Source of the DNA: Sipunculus nudus
Lineage: Eukaryota; Annelida; Sipuncula; Golfingiida; Sipunculidae
Assembly: GCA_026874595.1 (NCBI GenBank)
Contig: CM049307.1
Coordinates: 79,894,643-79,958,642, forward strand
Reading direction: 5' to 3'
Length of the DNA: 64,000 bases
The notes under the pieces were generated by a model. The model did not search any database. It worked only from the letters and a program-made list of their open reading frames with translations, and was not told the DNA's origin. Of the stretch, positions 33,109 to 45,603 are shown in pieces. The translations under genes and the position numbers were made by a program. The stretch's first letter is position 1. Every line of letters begins with the position of its first letter.

Positions 33109-33356
33109 ATTGGGAAGGGAACTGTTTCATTTTTATGTAATAATATTTTGTAATCTTTTATGTGTACATGCTATTTTATATTCAATGATATTCTGTAAAA
33201 CAAAAACCATAATGTCTGTATAACAATAGTCTGATAGATAGTTTTTTACAATTATTTACTGCATTCCAGCATTCGATCTTTTAATTATATACAATTATAT
33301 GTGTCTTTTGCTCAAAACACCAGTATTAATATGTATATTTCCCTAAGACTTTGTTA

Positions 33357-33402
<46 letters not shown>

Positions 33403-34085
33403 AATTTTGTATGGAACATTTAGATAATGGATCTCATTTTTAAAGTTGCATGATCATTGTTCTGTAAATGTAATAAATACAAGTAATTTAGTACATCTAT
33501 AAAGCCTCCATGTATAAATAGTTTAACTAAAAAGCTTGGTTCTCTTTATCATTTACATGAATAATTGGAACAGTTTTTGTAAAGCAGTGCATCTTCATTT
33601 TTCAAGTTTGTAGGTTGTTTACGGTATATATATGTTTATTTACACATCTTTGTACTTTATAGAATATTTTGATTGGGTGATGCCTTTTCCTACATGTAGG
33701 TTTTGTAAATTTAACAAGTATTCTTCACTGTTTATATCTTTCCTGTGTCAGGAAATGTTTCATTGCTTTGTATACATTTATTATTATTAAGTCATTCCAA
33801 AATTCATCTGAAATGTTAATAAGACAAGCTTAATGTTAAGAATTTTGTTTAAAGAATGCGGACTTCACTTTTAAATATATTATATAATCTGATTGTAACT
33901 TTGTCAATAGCCTGAAATTAATTTATTAACAATATGTTGGCCCCATTATATTATGAAAGGCTTTTGTGTTGTTACCCTGATAGTCCTGTCATCATGTAAT
34001 CATTTTTAATTCTTTATGCAGTGATGCTTATTTCCAAATGATTTTGATGTACAGATCATTTGTTTTATTTTATTTTTTTGTTTTA
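33109..34085. other. AT-rich non-coding stretch with (AT)n
   Basis: The G skew stops abruptly at 33108. An (AT)20 lies at 33361-33400. No gene was seen; it may be 3' UTR or flank of the transposase-like gene. Confidence 0.5.
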
Positions 34086-34086
34086 T

Positions 34087-34627
34087 GTTGACATTTGGGA
34101 AAGACACTATGGTGGTGCTAAGTACCAAATCATTTAAGTAATTATTGTTTTTTTTTTTTGTTGACATTTGGGAAAGACACTGTGGTGGTGCAAGTACCAA
34201 ATCATTTAAGTAATTATGACTGTTTTGTTTCTTGTTGACATTTGGGAAAGACACTGTGGTGGTGCTAAGTACCAAATCATTTAAGTCAGTATGATTTTTT
34301 TTTGGTTCTTTATGTTGACAATGGGGAAAGACACTGTGGTGGTGCTAAGTACCGAATCATTAAAGTAATTATTATTGTTTTGTTTTTTCTTGACATTTGG
34401 GAAAGACACTGTGGTGGTGCAAGTACCAAATCATTTAAGTAATTATGACTGTTTTGTTTCTTGTTGACATTTGGGAAAGTCACTGTGGTGGTGCTAAGTA
34501 CCAAATGATTTAAGTCAGTATGATTTTTTTTTTGGTTCTTTATGCTGACATTTGGGAAAGTCACTGTGGTGGTGCTAAGTACCAAATCATTTATGTCAGT
34601 ATTTTTTTTTTTTTTTTGTTCTTTATG
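34087..34627. repeat. Minisatellite, seven units of 74-82 bp
   Basis: Units start at about 34087, 34161, 34235, 34315, 34390, 34464 and 34545. Each has TTGACATTTGGGAAAG, CACTGTGGTGGTGC and AAGTACCAAATCATTTAAGT, followed by a variable T-run. Spacer types alternate (ACTGTTTTGTTTCTTG after 34161 and 34390; GGTTCTTTATG after 34235, 34464 and 34545), so larger blocks were duplicated. The minus-strand ORFs here are repeat artefacts. Confidence 0.88.
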
Positions 34628-34835
34628 TTGATCCGTCATAAACGGGCGTATAAAAAGTGTGGAGAAAAATATCGTTTATTGCGAAAAGTTGCAAGTTTGA
34701 ACGATTGTTATCTTCGATTAATGTGAAGTCAATGTCAGGTTTAAAGTCGGGGACAAATATTGAGAGAAAAAAGGTTGAGAGAAAAAATTGTGTATTCAAA
34801 CACTTAGTGTTGTGTAGATTAATAGACTGATGTGT
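34628..34835. other. Non-coding spacer
   Basis: Nothing recognised. Confidence 0.4.
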
Positions 34836-34965
34836 TGTGCAGATTCAGTCTCACGTGGTTCATTTGAACGATCTCGCCGCGGCACAGGTCATTAGGTGTA
34901 CTATCCAGGGCACTGAAATTAACATCTGCGCACTCGGTTTGTATATTTCAGTGTCACAGCTTGTT
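34836..34965 (-). repeat. Dispersed short repeat, copy 1 (inverted)
   Basis: Read on the minus strand it gives CTGTGACACTGAAATATACAA, then TTAATTTCAGTGCCCTGGA, GATCGTTCAAATGA and CCACGTGA. The same order occurs at 38380-38500 and in part at 47226-47340. Short non-autonomous transposon or SINE; class unknown. Confidence 0.6.
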
Positions 34966-35940
34966 TACTGATCCTGCTTTGAAGGTTTACATAGAATTTT
35001 AATTTAAAAGTTATTAGAGGAGACATCTCCTGCAAGCTTTCCAGAATATAGTAGACGTTTTAATTTTTTCATTGTTCATATTCTGTTTGGGCTCTGAATA
35101 GCAACAAATTCACTTGAAAATCATTTGTCTCTTCTATATTATTAGTATATATTGTGTTTGTATTCTCTATGAAAAAGGCCAGAAAGGACCACCGGTATAC
35201 AAATATTCCCAAGACCAGCATGCAAAGTAACGTTCTGTCAGGCAGCCAGTATTGGTCCCGGGTTGACTAATACTAAAAAAACCTGACCCAGTGATAATCA
35301 AACTAATAACCATGATCTTGATATACATGTCCCTAATCTTAGTACTTACAAGTATAAAATCTTTGTTAATGTACCATCAATGGTACGAATATTTTTCTTA
35401 TCCTATGAGTTATGACTGGCCAACACATCGACAAAAATGATCACATGACATACCCCATCAAATGACCACCGAAGCAGATCATTGAAAATTACTGTACTAA
35501 TTGATTTCTCTAAAGCGTTTGCAGCATAAAACCACTGTTACTAGTCCCCAAAGTTCATTGTATGGAACTAATGAATCAGTACTTAAATAGTTAAAGCTGC
35601 AGTCCAATTATTTGATGACACGTCTACAAAAATACAGAAATAGTACTGCCAAAGGCAATATGTAGGACTAAAAAAAAAGAGCCTGCTTTTGAAAAAAAAA
35701 AAAAAACATTTAGGATTAATAATGGATAAACGTTTTAAATACTTTCGTGACACTAAAAAACGGGGAAGTGCCGAATTCTTGAACTTATTGTCTGCACAAC
35801 AGCAAAATACAGGGTAAATTGCCAAATAAGTTGTTTTCAATATATCATAAAATTTAAAGCTTAAGACAATATACAGGTAAAATACCTTTTATTAAATATT
35901 AATTTACAACTTTTCAATGAGCTATTCTTTTTTTTTGTTA
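34966..35940. other. Non-coding stretch
   Basis: A/T homopolymers at 35690-35706 and elsewhere. No gene recognised. Confidence 0.4.
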
Positions 35941-35942
35941 CA

Positions 35943-36341
35943 TTGACCAACATAAAACTATTGCAAGGCTTTGACAACAAGTTTGATGCATTTATCCTTT
36001 TTATTGATATTAACCACAAATATACGTCCATTGTTCTGCTTTATATCCAATTTGACCAATGGGTTGTATTTAAACATGATGCACTAGATAAACCGAATTA
36101 TATGGCAATCAGGAATCACGCAGGTTTGTATAAAGCCCTGCAGAAATTTGAAACATTACGAGGGACCTGGTGGGTCTTCAGTTGCAAAAGACAATTCGAC
36201 GGATCCGTAGAACGTTATTATTATATGGATGGCTTGAACTATAATGATAGACAGTATCAAATGCCTTGGAAAAATCCAAAACGTAAAAACGCTTCGCAGA
36301 AGACCACCTTCATGTGTTCCAATGTAGCAAAAGTTAAATAG
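35943..36341 (+). CDS. Unrecognised 132-codon open frame
   Basis: The longest open frame in this region. It starts at a TTG, and its first ATG is internal (YMAIRNHAGLYKALQKFE). The translation has a tryptophan/tyrosine-rich part (RGTWWVFSCKRQFDG, ERYYYMDGLNY) and a basic end. I do not recognise it. 28 bases near 36255-36282 are, on the minus strand, the LINE motif DFSKAFDTV and also occur at 55157-55184, which argues that part of the frame is antisense repeat. It could be an exon or chance. Confidence 0.25.
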   Translation: MTNIKLLQGFDNKFDAFILFIDINHKYTSIVLLYIQFDQWVVFKHDALDKPNYMAIRNHAGLYKALQKFETLRGTWWVFSCKRQFDGSVERYYYMDGLNYNDRQYQMPWKNPKRKNASQKTTFMCSNVAKVK

Positions 36342-37850
36342 TGCCATCTAAAATTAAATAACTAATCATGTTATACTTTTTCTAATTTTCAATTAAATTT
36401 GACTATATTGTACATTTGACGTTTTTTCTAGACTGCAATAAACGAAAACCATTTGTTTGCCATGTAAAGACTGTCATGAGAGAACTGACGTGCTCTTAAT
36501 GGGAGAGGGGTGGTTGGATTTTTAAGAGGGGGGGGGGGGGGGGTGATAATTTTCCGCCACGCGAACAAGAAAGGATTTACCGCATTTTCATATTATAAAG
36601 TGTATATGCTTACGCTTTCACAGAACAACGCCATTGAACTAATCCAATGAATTGCGTACATACACGTGTTCTAGGCGGACTGGTGCGATCGGATTACTGT
36701 CACGGAGGCGGTCACACTTCGCATTTTGGTGTGTCGATTGGATAATGCATTTTATTCATGAGAGCAACCATTGACGAATGTCATTTTTGGACTTTTCCAA
36801 GGCTTTCGACCTTTCCTATCGATTATGTTTTACCTTTTGTTTCTTCGATCGCTTTGACATTGCATCATCCATACAAAATGCTGTGCAGACCCACACGAGC
36901 ACGACTCTGCTGTTTAGGGATTATGGGCGTCATGGTCTGAACACCACAAGGCGCTGCGGCTTCTACATACACTAGACGCGTATGGAAAAAATGTAGTCGG
37001 GTCCAATATGTTGTATTAGAACTGTGTCCAGGAAAATAACACAAAACATACTATTACTGTAAAAGTAATATTATGAAAATATACTCGTGTGAAATACAAA
37101 CAAAATATTTCCCGCAAATGTAACCACAACAAAAAATGATTTCGAAGTTTGAGAGTTGAGAGAAACAGTCCTAGCCGTCCCACAGTGCCTACTTGGAACA
37201 GATTCGAAACGACATCTAGCGGAAGGGTAGGGTATCGGGAAGGGTATCAGGGATATCATGACGGTGACCGTTTTTATTTCTTGGACTTTTTCAAGGCCTT
37301 TGACTTTGTCCAATATAGTAAACTCTTCGTGTCTATGGACGAAAAATATTAGTAAAATATTACTATTCATTTAAACTGTGTCATTTAAACTGTTAGAGTT
37401 ATCACAAAGAGTGATATATATGTGTGTGTGTTACATATTTCAGGCAACATTCATGGGTTTATTTTTCATATTATTAAATTTGTCTTTAACCAGTTGGGTC
37501 AATAACTTATTATTGACCGCTAGTTTTGCATTTTTAATATAATTGTTTCATATTGAATACAGTTAAATTAACATTGATGTGTATAAAATATAAATTAAGC
37601 CTTGAGCTTTTCAGCACCCCATTGGTTTCCGTGTTTTTCTTTATGCTGCAATCAACTCGACATAGTAACATAAGATGTGATCCTACAATTGAAAACGACA
37701 CTTTTTTTCAAAAAGGGAACACACTGGCATTGGCAAACCTGCAGGAGCTGTCTTTTTTTTTAATTTTTAGCAGACGTGTCATCGACAGCTTGGACACTTC
37801 TGTTAAGTTTTAACATTTGTAGTGGTAATAAATTTATTAGTATCATATAA
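36342..37850. other. Non-coding stretch with scraps of LINE reverse transcriptase motif
   Basis: Poly-G at about 36522-36543. Two plus-strand scraps encode FLDFSKAFDL (about 36782-36812) and FLDFFKAFDFVQYSKLF (about 37278-37330), motif A of LINE reverse transcriptase, each without its neighbours. Nothing else recognised. Confidence 0.4.
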
Positions 37851-37854
37851 TTGT

Positions 37855-38023
37855 GTTTTCCTGTGTCTACTGCTGCTAAATCGATAGTGGAAATGGTGTT
37901 GTCCTAGCGGTTCCTGTTGTTCCGTCTAACATGAATTACAGGTATTATGTCATACCTTCATGTGATCAAATTATCGGCATCACTTTTAGAGCAATAAATG
38001 TTTTTAATAACAATAACATATAC

Positions 38024-38094
<71 letters not shown>

Positions 38095-38376
38095 GTGGAC
38101 AAATATTCTTATTTAAAAAAATGAAACCAAATGCTCATTTCAAGGTTTTATCCAAACAAGTTTGTGTTAAAATATTAGGAGGGACCATTTGGAGCGTTTT
38201 TCCTGTGTCTACTGCTGCTAAATCGATAGTGGAAATGGTGTTGTCCTAGCGGTTCCTGTTGTTCCGTCTAACATGAATTACAGGTATTATGTCATATTCA
38301 TTTGATCAAATTATCGGCATCACTTTTAGAGCAATAAATGTTTTTAATAACAATAAGACATTCAATTATATATATA
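37855..38376. repeat. ~180-bp direct duplication flanking (TA)n
   Basis: CCTGTGTCTACTGCTGCTAA through AATGTTTTTAATAACAATAA at 37860-38020 recurs at 38202-38362 (offset about 342) with few differences. Each copy runs into a (TA) tract. The long one is 38027-38090. Confidence 0.88.
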
Positions 38377-38377
38377 T

Positions 38378-38540
38378 AGACCAGATGTGACACTGAAATG
38401 TACAAGCCGAGTCCGATGAGTATTGTTAATTTCACTGCCCTGGAGGGAAAGTACATGTATTCGTACTGGTGTGTGATCGTTCATATGAGCCACGTGACAC
38501 TAATTCTACACTTCACTAGTTCATGCACACAAACAAATCC
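38378..38540 (+). repeat. Dispersed short repeat, copy 2
   Basis: CCAGATGTGACACTGAAATG, TGTTAATTTCACTGCCCTGG, GATCGTTCATATGA and CCACGTGAC occur in the same order as the inverted copy at 34836-34965. Confidence 0.6.
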
Positions 38541-38760
38541 CAGAATCATTTTGTCATCGTGCGTATCTCGATAAAAGCTATGATAGCTAATGTACGGAGT
38601 GCGGAATGAGCGTTGAGAAATTTCATGTCCCGTCACGTCAGTATGTGTTTCTCATAGATATCATGCGGAACCGGCGAAATCGCTATATCATCATCTTTAC
38701 CATTGTATTTGTAAAAAAATTAAGTATAAATTTGCGAGGAATGCCAGTAACATGGATACA

Positions 38761-38839
38761 ATAAGATAAGATAAGATAAGATAAGATAACATTTATTAGC
38801 CTTCAGTTCCAGGAATTTGTTGTTGACTTGCAATTCATT

Positions 38840-38878
<39 letters not shown>

Positions 38879-39640
38879 AAGCAATCATAAGCCAATATTT
38901 CTGCCGTACGGTAATTACAGCACCAGATCTTGCAAGTTGTTGATGTGTCCCTTTCACTTACAATCATTAACTCAGTTTTATTTGTGTTTAATTTCAACGT
39001 GCTGATTCATCCAGCATTTGACGATGTAAACAGCCCCTTGCTGTAGTTAACTTCAATGTAGTTAACAGCCCCTCTCCACGTCAAATGACAGTTACAACTG
39101 GGTGTCCTCTGCGTAGAGATGGTATTGAGTGTTTTGTTGGCGCAGTATATATACATCACCAAGTGGACAGGTATACAATGTGAATAAAAGTTACCCTTAA
39201 ACAGAGCCCTGTGGTTCCCCACGGTTAATCAATGAAGCACTAGATTTTTGACCATTCACACACACACAATCTGCTTCCTGTGTGACATGTTAGAGATGAC
39301 CCGTGATGCCAAACACCTCCACATCTTTTGTTCAGATCGCTTGGTCTATCGTATCAAATGCGGCGCTGTGATCTAAAAGCAGTGTTACTGCTTTTTTCTG
39401 GTCAAGGGCTTACGCCAATTTATTGTGAACCTTCACCAGCGCGGTCTCGCAGCTGTGGATTTACGATACGCAGACTAGTGGTTCTAGAAGGTTACAGGCA
39501 GAAAGATGGTCCTTGAGTCTGCTAGCAACTACCTTTTCAAGGACCTTTGCAAGCAAAAGCAGATTGGACACGGGTCTTCAGTTGCACATGCTGTTGTTCA
39601 AAATCCAAATATGTTTTAACACGGGGGTTACTGCAGCTTC
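38761..39640 (-). mobile_element. Decayed LINE reverse transcriptase with (TTATC)n tail
   Basis: Reading the minus strand from 39640: KVLEKVVASRLKDHL, then ALVKVHNKLA, LLLDHSAAFDTID (motif A; about 39384-39346), GEPQGSV (motif B), LYTCPLGD, YHLYAEDTQL (YADD changed to YAED) and KLNTNKTELMIVS. Stops and frameshifts separate these. The block ends in GCCTAATAAATG-type UTR (complement) and a (TTATC)n tail at 38761-38790. The motifs and short tail suggest a CR1/L2-like LINE, unrelated to the copy at 2.5 kb. An A33 tract at 38843-38875 interrupts it. Confidence 0.7.
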
Positions 39641-40638
39641 TTTGAAGAATGAATATATATATATTTATATATATATAAGAAAAGTTTACTAACCTTTATA
39701 TACATATTATGATGATGATTTTATGATTTGTTATTTAATTATGTATAATTAATATCTTATAGTCATTATGAATTTAAACTGAAGTCATTATATTAAAATA
39801 ATATATATATATATATATATGCCTTAGCTTATATAAGTTAATATAAATAAATATATATATATATGTATTAGCAAGTTTTATTAAATATACACTTTATTAA
39901 TTATTATGACTATACAAATAAATAAATTTTACCTTATTAATAAATTATATATTCAGGCCGCTTATTCTCTTTCTGAAATTAGCTGGTGACATTTTCATCG
40001 AACCTATAGTCCGTCCCTGTACCCGTGTCCGCATGTTTTTCCGGGATAATTTTTTTATAAGTAAAGCAATGTAAATCTTTCTTGTCCAAAGGTTGCAGGA
40101 GCTATTTCGCCGACTACGTGCGTAAAAAATGATTCCTTACCTTGCTTTGCCTATCGTTTTGAATGAGACAAATCATCCAAAATATGAAGAAACAGGCTAC
40201 AGCGTTTTCGACTTATTCCTTGACTTAGATCTGATAATAAACATGCCGGTCAAACTAATGTCAGTTAAGTGAAGGTGATGCGCGACCGATCGCTGTGATG
40301 TCTTTGTGACGTCACTGTTGTCTAACAAACAACAAACGCAGCCATAGACATGGAACGTATAACAGAGGAATGTACTATCGAGCAGTGCCGGGAAGACGCC
40401 ATCAACGTTATTTCAGCATAAATAACGCAAAAGAGTCGTAAAGTAAATACTTTTTTTCATTAAATATATTTCATGACTACTTTACACAAAATCGGCGGAA
40501 TATCTCTTTATCTACATCAGGCAAAGGGCATTTAAAAAGAATATTCATAAAATAATTATCGCGAAAAACTTGCGGAAAGGGTTTTGGGACGGAAAATACC
40601 TATAACAGGTGTTGTCTTCTTAATGTTGCTTTCCTCAG
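39641..40638. other. AT-rich non-coding stretch
   Basis: (TA) runs at about 39653-39676, 39801-39820 and 39851-39863. No gene recognised. Confidence 0.45.
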
Positions 40639-40870
40639 GTATAAATGGGAGGTGTTGCCACAATGTAGTGAAACGTGTACCCAGCATGGCACAGACGCGT
40701 TCTTGAACTCTGAGAATGCATATTTCAAACACCCTGTGTTGGCCTCTTCGGAACAAAAAGTATACATGCGATGGACAAAATCAGCCATCGTGAAGCTACC
40801 TCAGTCTGTTATGAACACGCAGTTGACCCATGTCACAGACTTTTGCATAGACGCGACACCATTGACGTGA
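40639..40870 (+). CDS. Possible 3'-terminal exon, unrecognised
   Basis: A good acceptor (TTGCTTTCCTCAG ending at 40638) precedes 76 open codons: YKWEVLPQCSETCTQHG, ENAYFKHPVLASSEQKVYM and VMNTQLTHVTDFCIDATPL, stop TGA 40868-40870. Amino-acid use looks natural. No partner exon was found, and I do not recognise the protein. Confidence 0.28.
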
Positions 40871-41284
40871 TGGGTCACGTCATTTCATTATGACGCGTAC
40901 TGGTATCGCATTACACAGTTTCAGTTTTGTTGGGTTAGCAAAGTACTTCTCAAGAAAAAAAACTCCAGCGTCGTTTAGTAAGTTTAGTTTATTACATTTT
41001 TGCCAACGTCATAAAGATTTAGGTCGTTTTCTCGGCATTCATTGTATCGCAGGGAACACACATTCGAAATAATGCTATAGAAATGATCGCAAAAAAACCC
41101 CAAAAAAACAAGGGTTTCGCGGTTGTTTGAACGGATTACATATACAAATATAAAGTAAAATGGTACATCATTTGCCTCTCAGTATATTTGTCTTGTGGTT
41201 CAAACAATGCTTGCACACCTATGGTTCTGAGTAGAATTAAAAACCCAGTAATGTATTTATAACAAACCGAATTGGCTTTATTTT

Positions 41285-41660
41285 TTGGCTTAACCTGCCT
41301 GGGCTTTAGTATTTTCGTTTACTAATAAAATAATTAAAATAAAACGTGATTCCACGTACCGATAGACTTAACTCAGTGCAAGCTCTTACCACAAAAGCCC
41401 TGTAAAGTCCGTATGGTGAATCCCTGATACTTGCATATTAAGGCGTCACAAGGCTCTTGAGGACCTGACGATTCCTCCGTATTTGCATATCAGGCCGTCA
41501 ATCCTCATGTGAGTGGCATTGTTGCTATGTGAACGCCAACAGCGGTCCCAAAGCTCGACCCGCTTGGTAACATTCATCATGTATTAAGGCAGTCCACACA
41601 TGGACCTCGTGTCCTATGATATATCTCTGCTGAACGAATATTACGGGCCATGGGCAATGG
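41285..41660 (-). repeat. Dispersed inverted repeat, copy B
   Basis: Reverse-complement partner of 16862-17245, in reverse order from CTGCCTGGGCTTTAGTATTT to CTGAACGAATATTACGGGCC. The pair lies about 24 kb apart in opposite orientation. This copy has small internal indels (AGGCAGTCCACACATGG region). Confidence 0.75.
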
Positions 41661-43423
41661 TCAATGACAATTAGGTCATAAATATTTCATGGACTGGGCC
41701 AGTCTACTTTTTGGCTGAAATAAAAAAATATGGGAAACATCAACCAGAACCCACAATAGATAAGTGATGTTTTGCATTTTTATCCCATTTTTCTTGTACA
41801 TTGCTGCATGGGATAAATTAAATTCTGCAATTTTTCGACATTTACTTTATAAATAGTACTCCATATTATTAAACAATCTATGTGAAATTTTCTCTGTTTG
41901 TTAAATTTGTAAATTATTTTTGTTAAGTATCAATAAATCATTAAAAAAAAATGTTAGTGTTTATCAATGTTTATAATTTCAGTAAACATTGATATTTCTT
42001 TTTAGTGCAAAATTTGGTCTTTCCGAATTAATGTATTTAAATATTTTTTTTCAACTTTTTTTTAAAGAATAGAATGTCCTTATGTCTCCTCATAACTTCT
42101 TCTGGAGTAAACTTTGAATTTATTATTAAAGTGTGAAGGTGTGTTATATTTGCGCTAACCCATGATTTCAAACGAAGATGTTTTCATTTATAGAGGTATT
42201 TATTTCCCCCAAAACTGGCTAAATATTTTGCCTGATGTCATTTAACTCAATGTGAGTACATTGTTATGTTTTGCAGTTATTAGAACTTAAAATCATCTGT
42301 CTATAAAACAGTGGTATATATGATATACAGTGCATAGGATATACAACAGTGGCCGGCAGTTGCGATCTGATTAACTCATCTTGATTCCACTCACTGCACT
42401 GTTTGAACGACTTTTTTTTGCATTTGCAGCTCTGTCCGACATAATAAATGCCAATATCTCTTGAAGGACCAAATGAATGTTTTTTTCGCGATTATTTTTT
42501 TGCCAAGTTAAAGGCGCTTGATTCGAAATGGTACCTACCTTATTCAATTTTCCTATAAACAATTTGGAACGATTTTATGAGAAACAAATCTATTTTGTAG
42601 CGACATCTTGCAACCAACTGTATATGAAAAAACATATACATATAAAAAAATAGAACCATGATGACGTCATTCTAACGAAGAAACTAGGATCAAAAGACAT
42701 CTGGCGGGGGAAATATAAATCTATATATATAAATATAAATATATATCTACAAATAATAAAGCAATAAAGTAACAAAGTGATCGTTATTTTTATGCCAAAA
42801 AAAAGGTTCGGTGAACAGTGTAATAACCTTAATAAATTTATAAACAAAATTAATTAAAAAGGATAATAAAAGGTAACGTGAATTTTACGGGCATGAGTAG
42901 GTTTCTCAAAACCCCAACTTTCCTCCTTTTCCCGTGCTTAGGACCGGCAGGGAACCGTTATGGTCACCAGGCGGAATTAAGAAAGGGGGAAGGGATCGCA
43001 GATGAGGGATGCAAAGGTGCCATATATATATATATATGGATTTATATACAGTATTGGCTGTAATATGCTTTATTAATATATTCTTGTAGCAAATATAATA
43101 AAATTTACATGTAAACATAAATATATGTAAAAGGCAACGTTCGAAATTAATGCGACTGCTATAGAATCCTAACCATGTGACACGTTGGTTTTAGCCTGTC
43201 TGAACTACTGGATCACGTGACCCCGCTTACCGGTCTTGTTATTTGACGCTACCTAACCTTTAATGTGTCCCCAGCACTATTGTCTTGATTCTATAGATTC
43301 AGTTATTTTATTAATATATACATATAACTGCATTTTATACATCATTAAATTACATGCATGTTCAGAGATTTATATAATTTGAAATAAATATTAGATCATT
43401 AAAATATAATAATTGCCAGCTAC
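41661..43423. other. AT-rich non-coding stretch
   Basis: No gene recognised; short (TA) runs near 42720-42745 and 43020-43036. Confidence 0.45.
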
Positions 43424-43501
43424 CTTTGCAACACAGTTTCCTTCACACAGCACGCTGTGGTACGCTGCATTGTCCATCACAATATTTGGTACAAGTTGTT
43501 C
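43424..43501 (-). pseudogene. Isolated exon of a Tc1/IS630-like DDE transposase
   Basis: The minus strand reads 26 open codons, EQLVPNIVMDNAAYHSVL plus eight more, ending VAK. IVMDNAAYHS is the second catalytic block of DDE_3 transposases (Asp of V-x-D-N-A-x-Y-H). It is bounded by TTTGCAAG as acceptor and AAG|GTAGCT as donor, so it has the form of a spliced exon. No matching third block lies downstream on this strand. The only other such fragment is at 10 kb, which carries the third block. Confidence 0.6.
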
Positions 43502-45287
43502 CTTGCAAAGCGTATTTTAAAATTCTCATTTTAAAATGAGATTTTTGGCAAATTTCAAGGCAGAAGGACAAACAGAAAGAACAAACCACTGCACCCTTAC
43601 AGGCATCTTACTCAAAGGTAAAAAAAAATTTGACTCTGCACAATTATTCTTTAGTTCAAGGAAAGAACAATAAAATACGGAGCATTATATCTTGTAAGAA
43701 AAAAATATGTTCTTTGAAATGTTTATGATATTCGTGGAACTTTGTCAGGCACCTTGGAGTGAATCTCAGCAAACCCTGCTATAGAAAATAGGCGATATAG
43801 CGATTATAAAAAGTATCATATGACCAATCTGTAAAGATTGGATACAGTGTGGTCAATATATTCATACACAACTCTATGAAAAAGCTACATAATATAACAT
43901 TCAAACCCACTAACAATATTATTACTTGCTAGTGGTGCTTATTTAGTTATTGCAGTTTAATATATTATAAATTCGAAAACCGTTCTAAATATCTCTTTTC
44001 CGCTATGAATTCACATCTCAAGGGTTTCTGAGTGAATCGTGAACTGTTCTTCTAACCACTGAATCTAGTCTCTAAAAATACAAAATATAGAAAAAAAATT
44101 CTTAGACAAAGATTCTTAATGCTTTCTGTAAAACTCAAATAAGGCAGTAAATTCTCAATTGAAAAAAAAAAATGATCAAATAAGACATTACTTGTTTGTA
44201 GTACAAATATTGTGCTGAAAAGTTATTTCCTTTTAGATCGAGAAGTTGGCGATTTCAGACTTTTTATTATAATAAAATTATAGTCTAAATCAGAAAAATT
44301 TACAGACTTTGTTATACGTATGACTGAAATATCTATATGAAAAAGAATTACTTTATTCACTGCGCATACTTTGACAGTTTCAGTGTTTATTTTAATTGTG
44401 ATGAGTTTGCATTGATAGTTCTAGACAAAGCCTTGGTTTTACGTTCTTACTTTAATTGGAAAGATAGATGAAGACAGGAAAGCAAACCAGAAAACAAATG
44501 CATGTATATTGTTAAAGTAGCGCCTGTAATATTATGTTAAATAATTGTACTGCAGAGGACATTTTTTAAACACACGGTAAATATGTCAAATATTAAACTA
44601 TAATCTATCTTACGTGTTATATGATAAACAGCCTTGATATTTGACCTAGAGATAGAAGCGGTCTGAAGGTTTCTAAAAAAATATTGTTTGAGGATTGGCC
44701 TATTTAGTATGTTTTCGAACGCTGTAATTGTAAATAATCCGCGGCTTCCGACTTCCGAGTTTCACACACAGCCTTGAACGTGACAAGCGTGAGAAACTTG
44801 ACGAAACCGTTCTGGATATGGGCTGGTGTAAACAATATTTTATTTTTAATGTCAGAATACTAATTTGTGCAACTTTGTTTAAATAAATATTCATGATGCT
44901 GCTAACATGCGGAGAATGATGTTTTTAAGAATTGTTTAATACATATACGTATATGCTCATTCTCAACGGACCATAATTTTTCTGATCTTGCGGCGTATGC
45001 AGACTAACTGACAATTAAAGGTTTTCATTGTCTGTGATATATAATTTTAAAATTTCCTATTTAAAATATAGAAAATTTGACAATATGATTATAATACAAA
45101 TATGAAGAAAAGTATTATCATTGCAAACAGAAACTGCACTGATTTTGCAGTGCTGTAATCAAAGTGTGCCATAAGGCAAAAAATGATTTATGATTTGTGT
45201 TTATTAAGAATTTCTGCCTTTTGGTACTAAAATATGTTAATATAACACATAAATATTATAAATATCAATATATGCATGATTTTACAG
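43502..45287. other. AT-rich non-coding stretch
   Basis: No gene or clear repeat recognised. Confidence 0.4.
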
Positions 45288-45376
45288 CATTTTCTTGGGG
45301 ATGTGGACCAACAGAAGAAAACCATGATCCACTGCCAGCATCAACGTGCTGGTCAAAAAAGAAGTTGGAACTCAGG
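45288..45376 (+). CDS. Candidate internal exon, unrecognised
   Basis: TGCATGATTTTACAG ends at 45287 as an acceptor and CTCAGG|GTAATTT is a donor after 45376. The 89 nt between is GC-richer than its surroundings and stays open, reading FSWGCGPTEENHDPLPAST and WSKKKLELR. No partner exon was found. The family is unknown. Confidence 0.35.
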
Positions 45377-45529
45377 GTAATTTGATAAATTTTTTTTAAA
45401 ATTTAATTTATTATTTTAATTACAAAATAACAGCGGGTGGTAATAAACTTTTATGAGATGCAAACGATATAGTAGGTGGTTTTAATCATCGTTAATGTTA
45501 ATAGGTCGTATTTCTAATAATAACTCATA

Positions 45530-45603
<74 letters not shown>

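Noticed and set aside
34006-34639. Minus-strand frames of 89 and 109 codons
   Set aside because: Translations of the minisatellite; periodic VLSTTTV(S/T)FPN is the unit itself.
42590-42847. Membrane protein on the minus strand
   Set aside because: Phe/Tyr/Ile richness comes from AT-rich simple DNA; no start context or homology.
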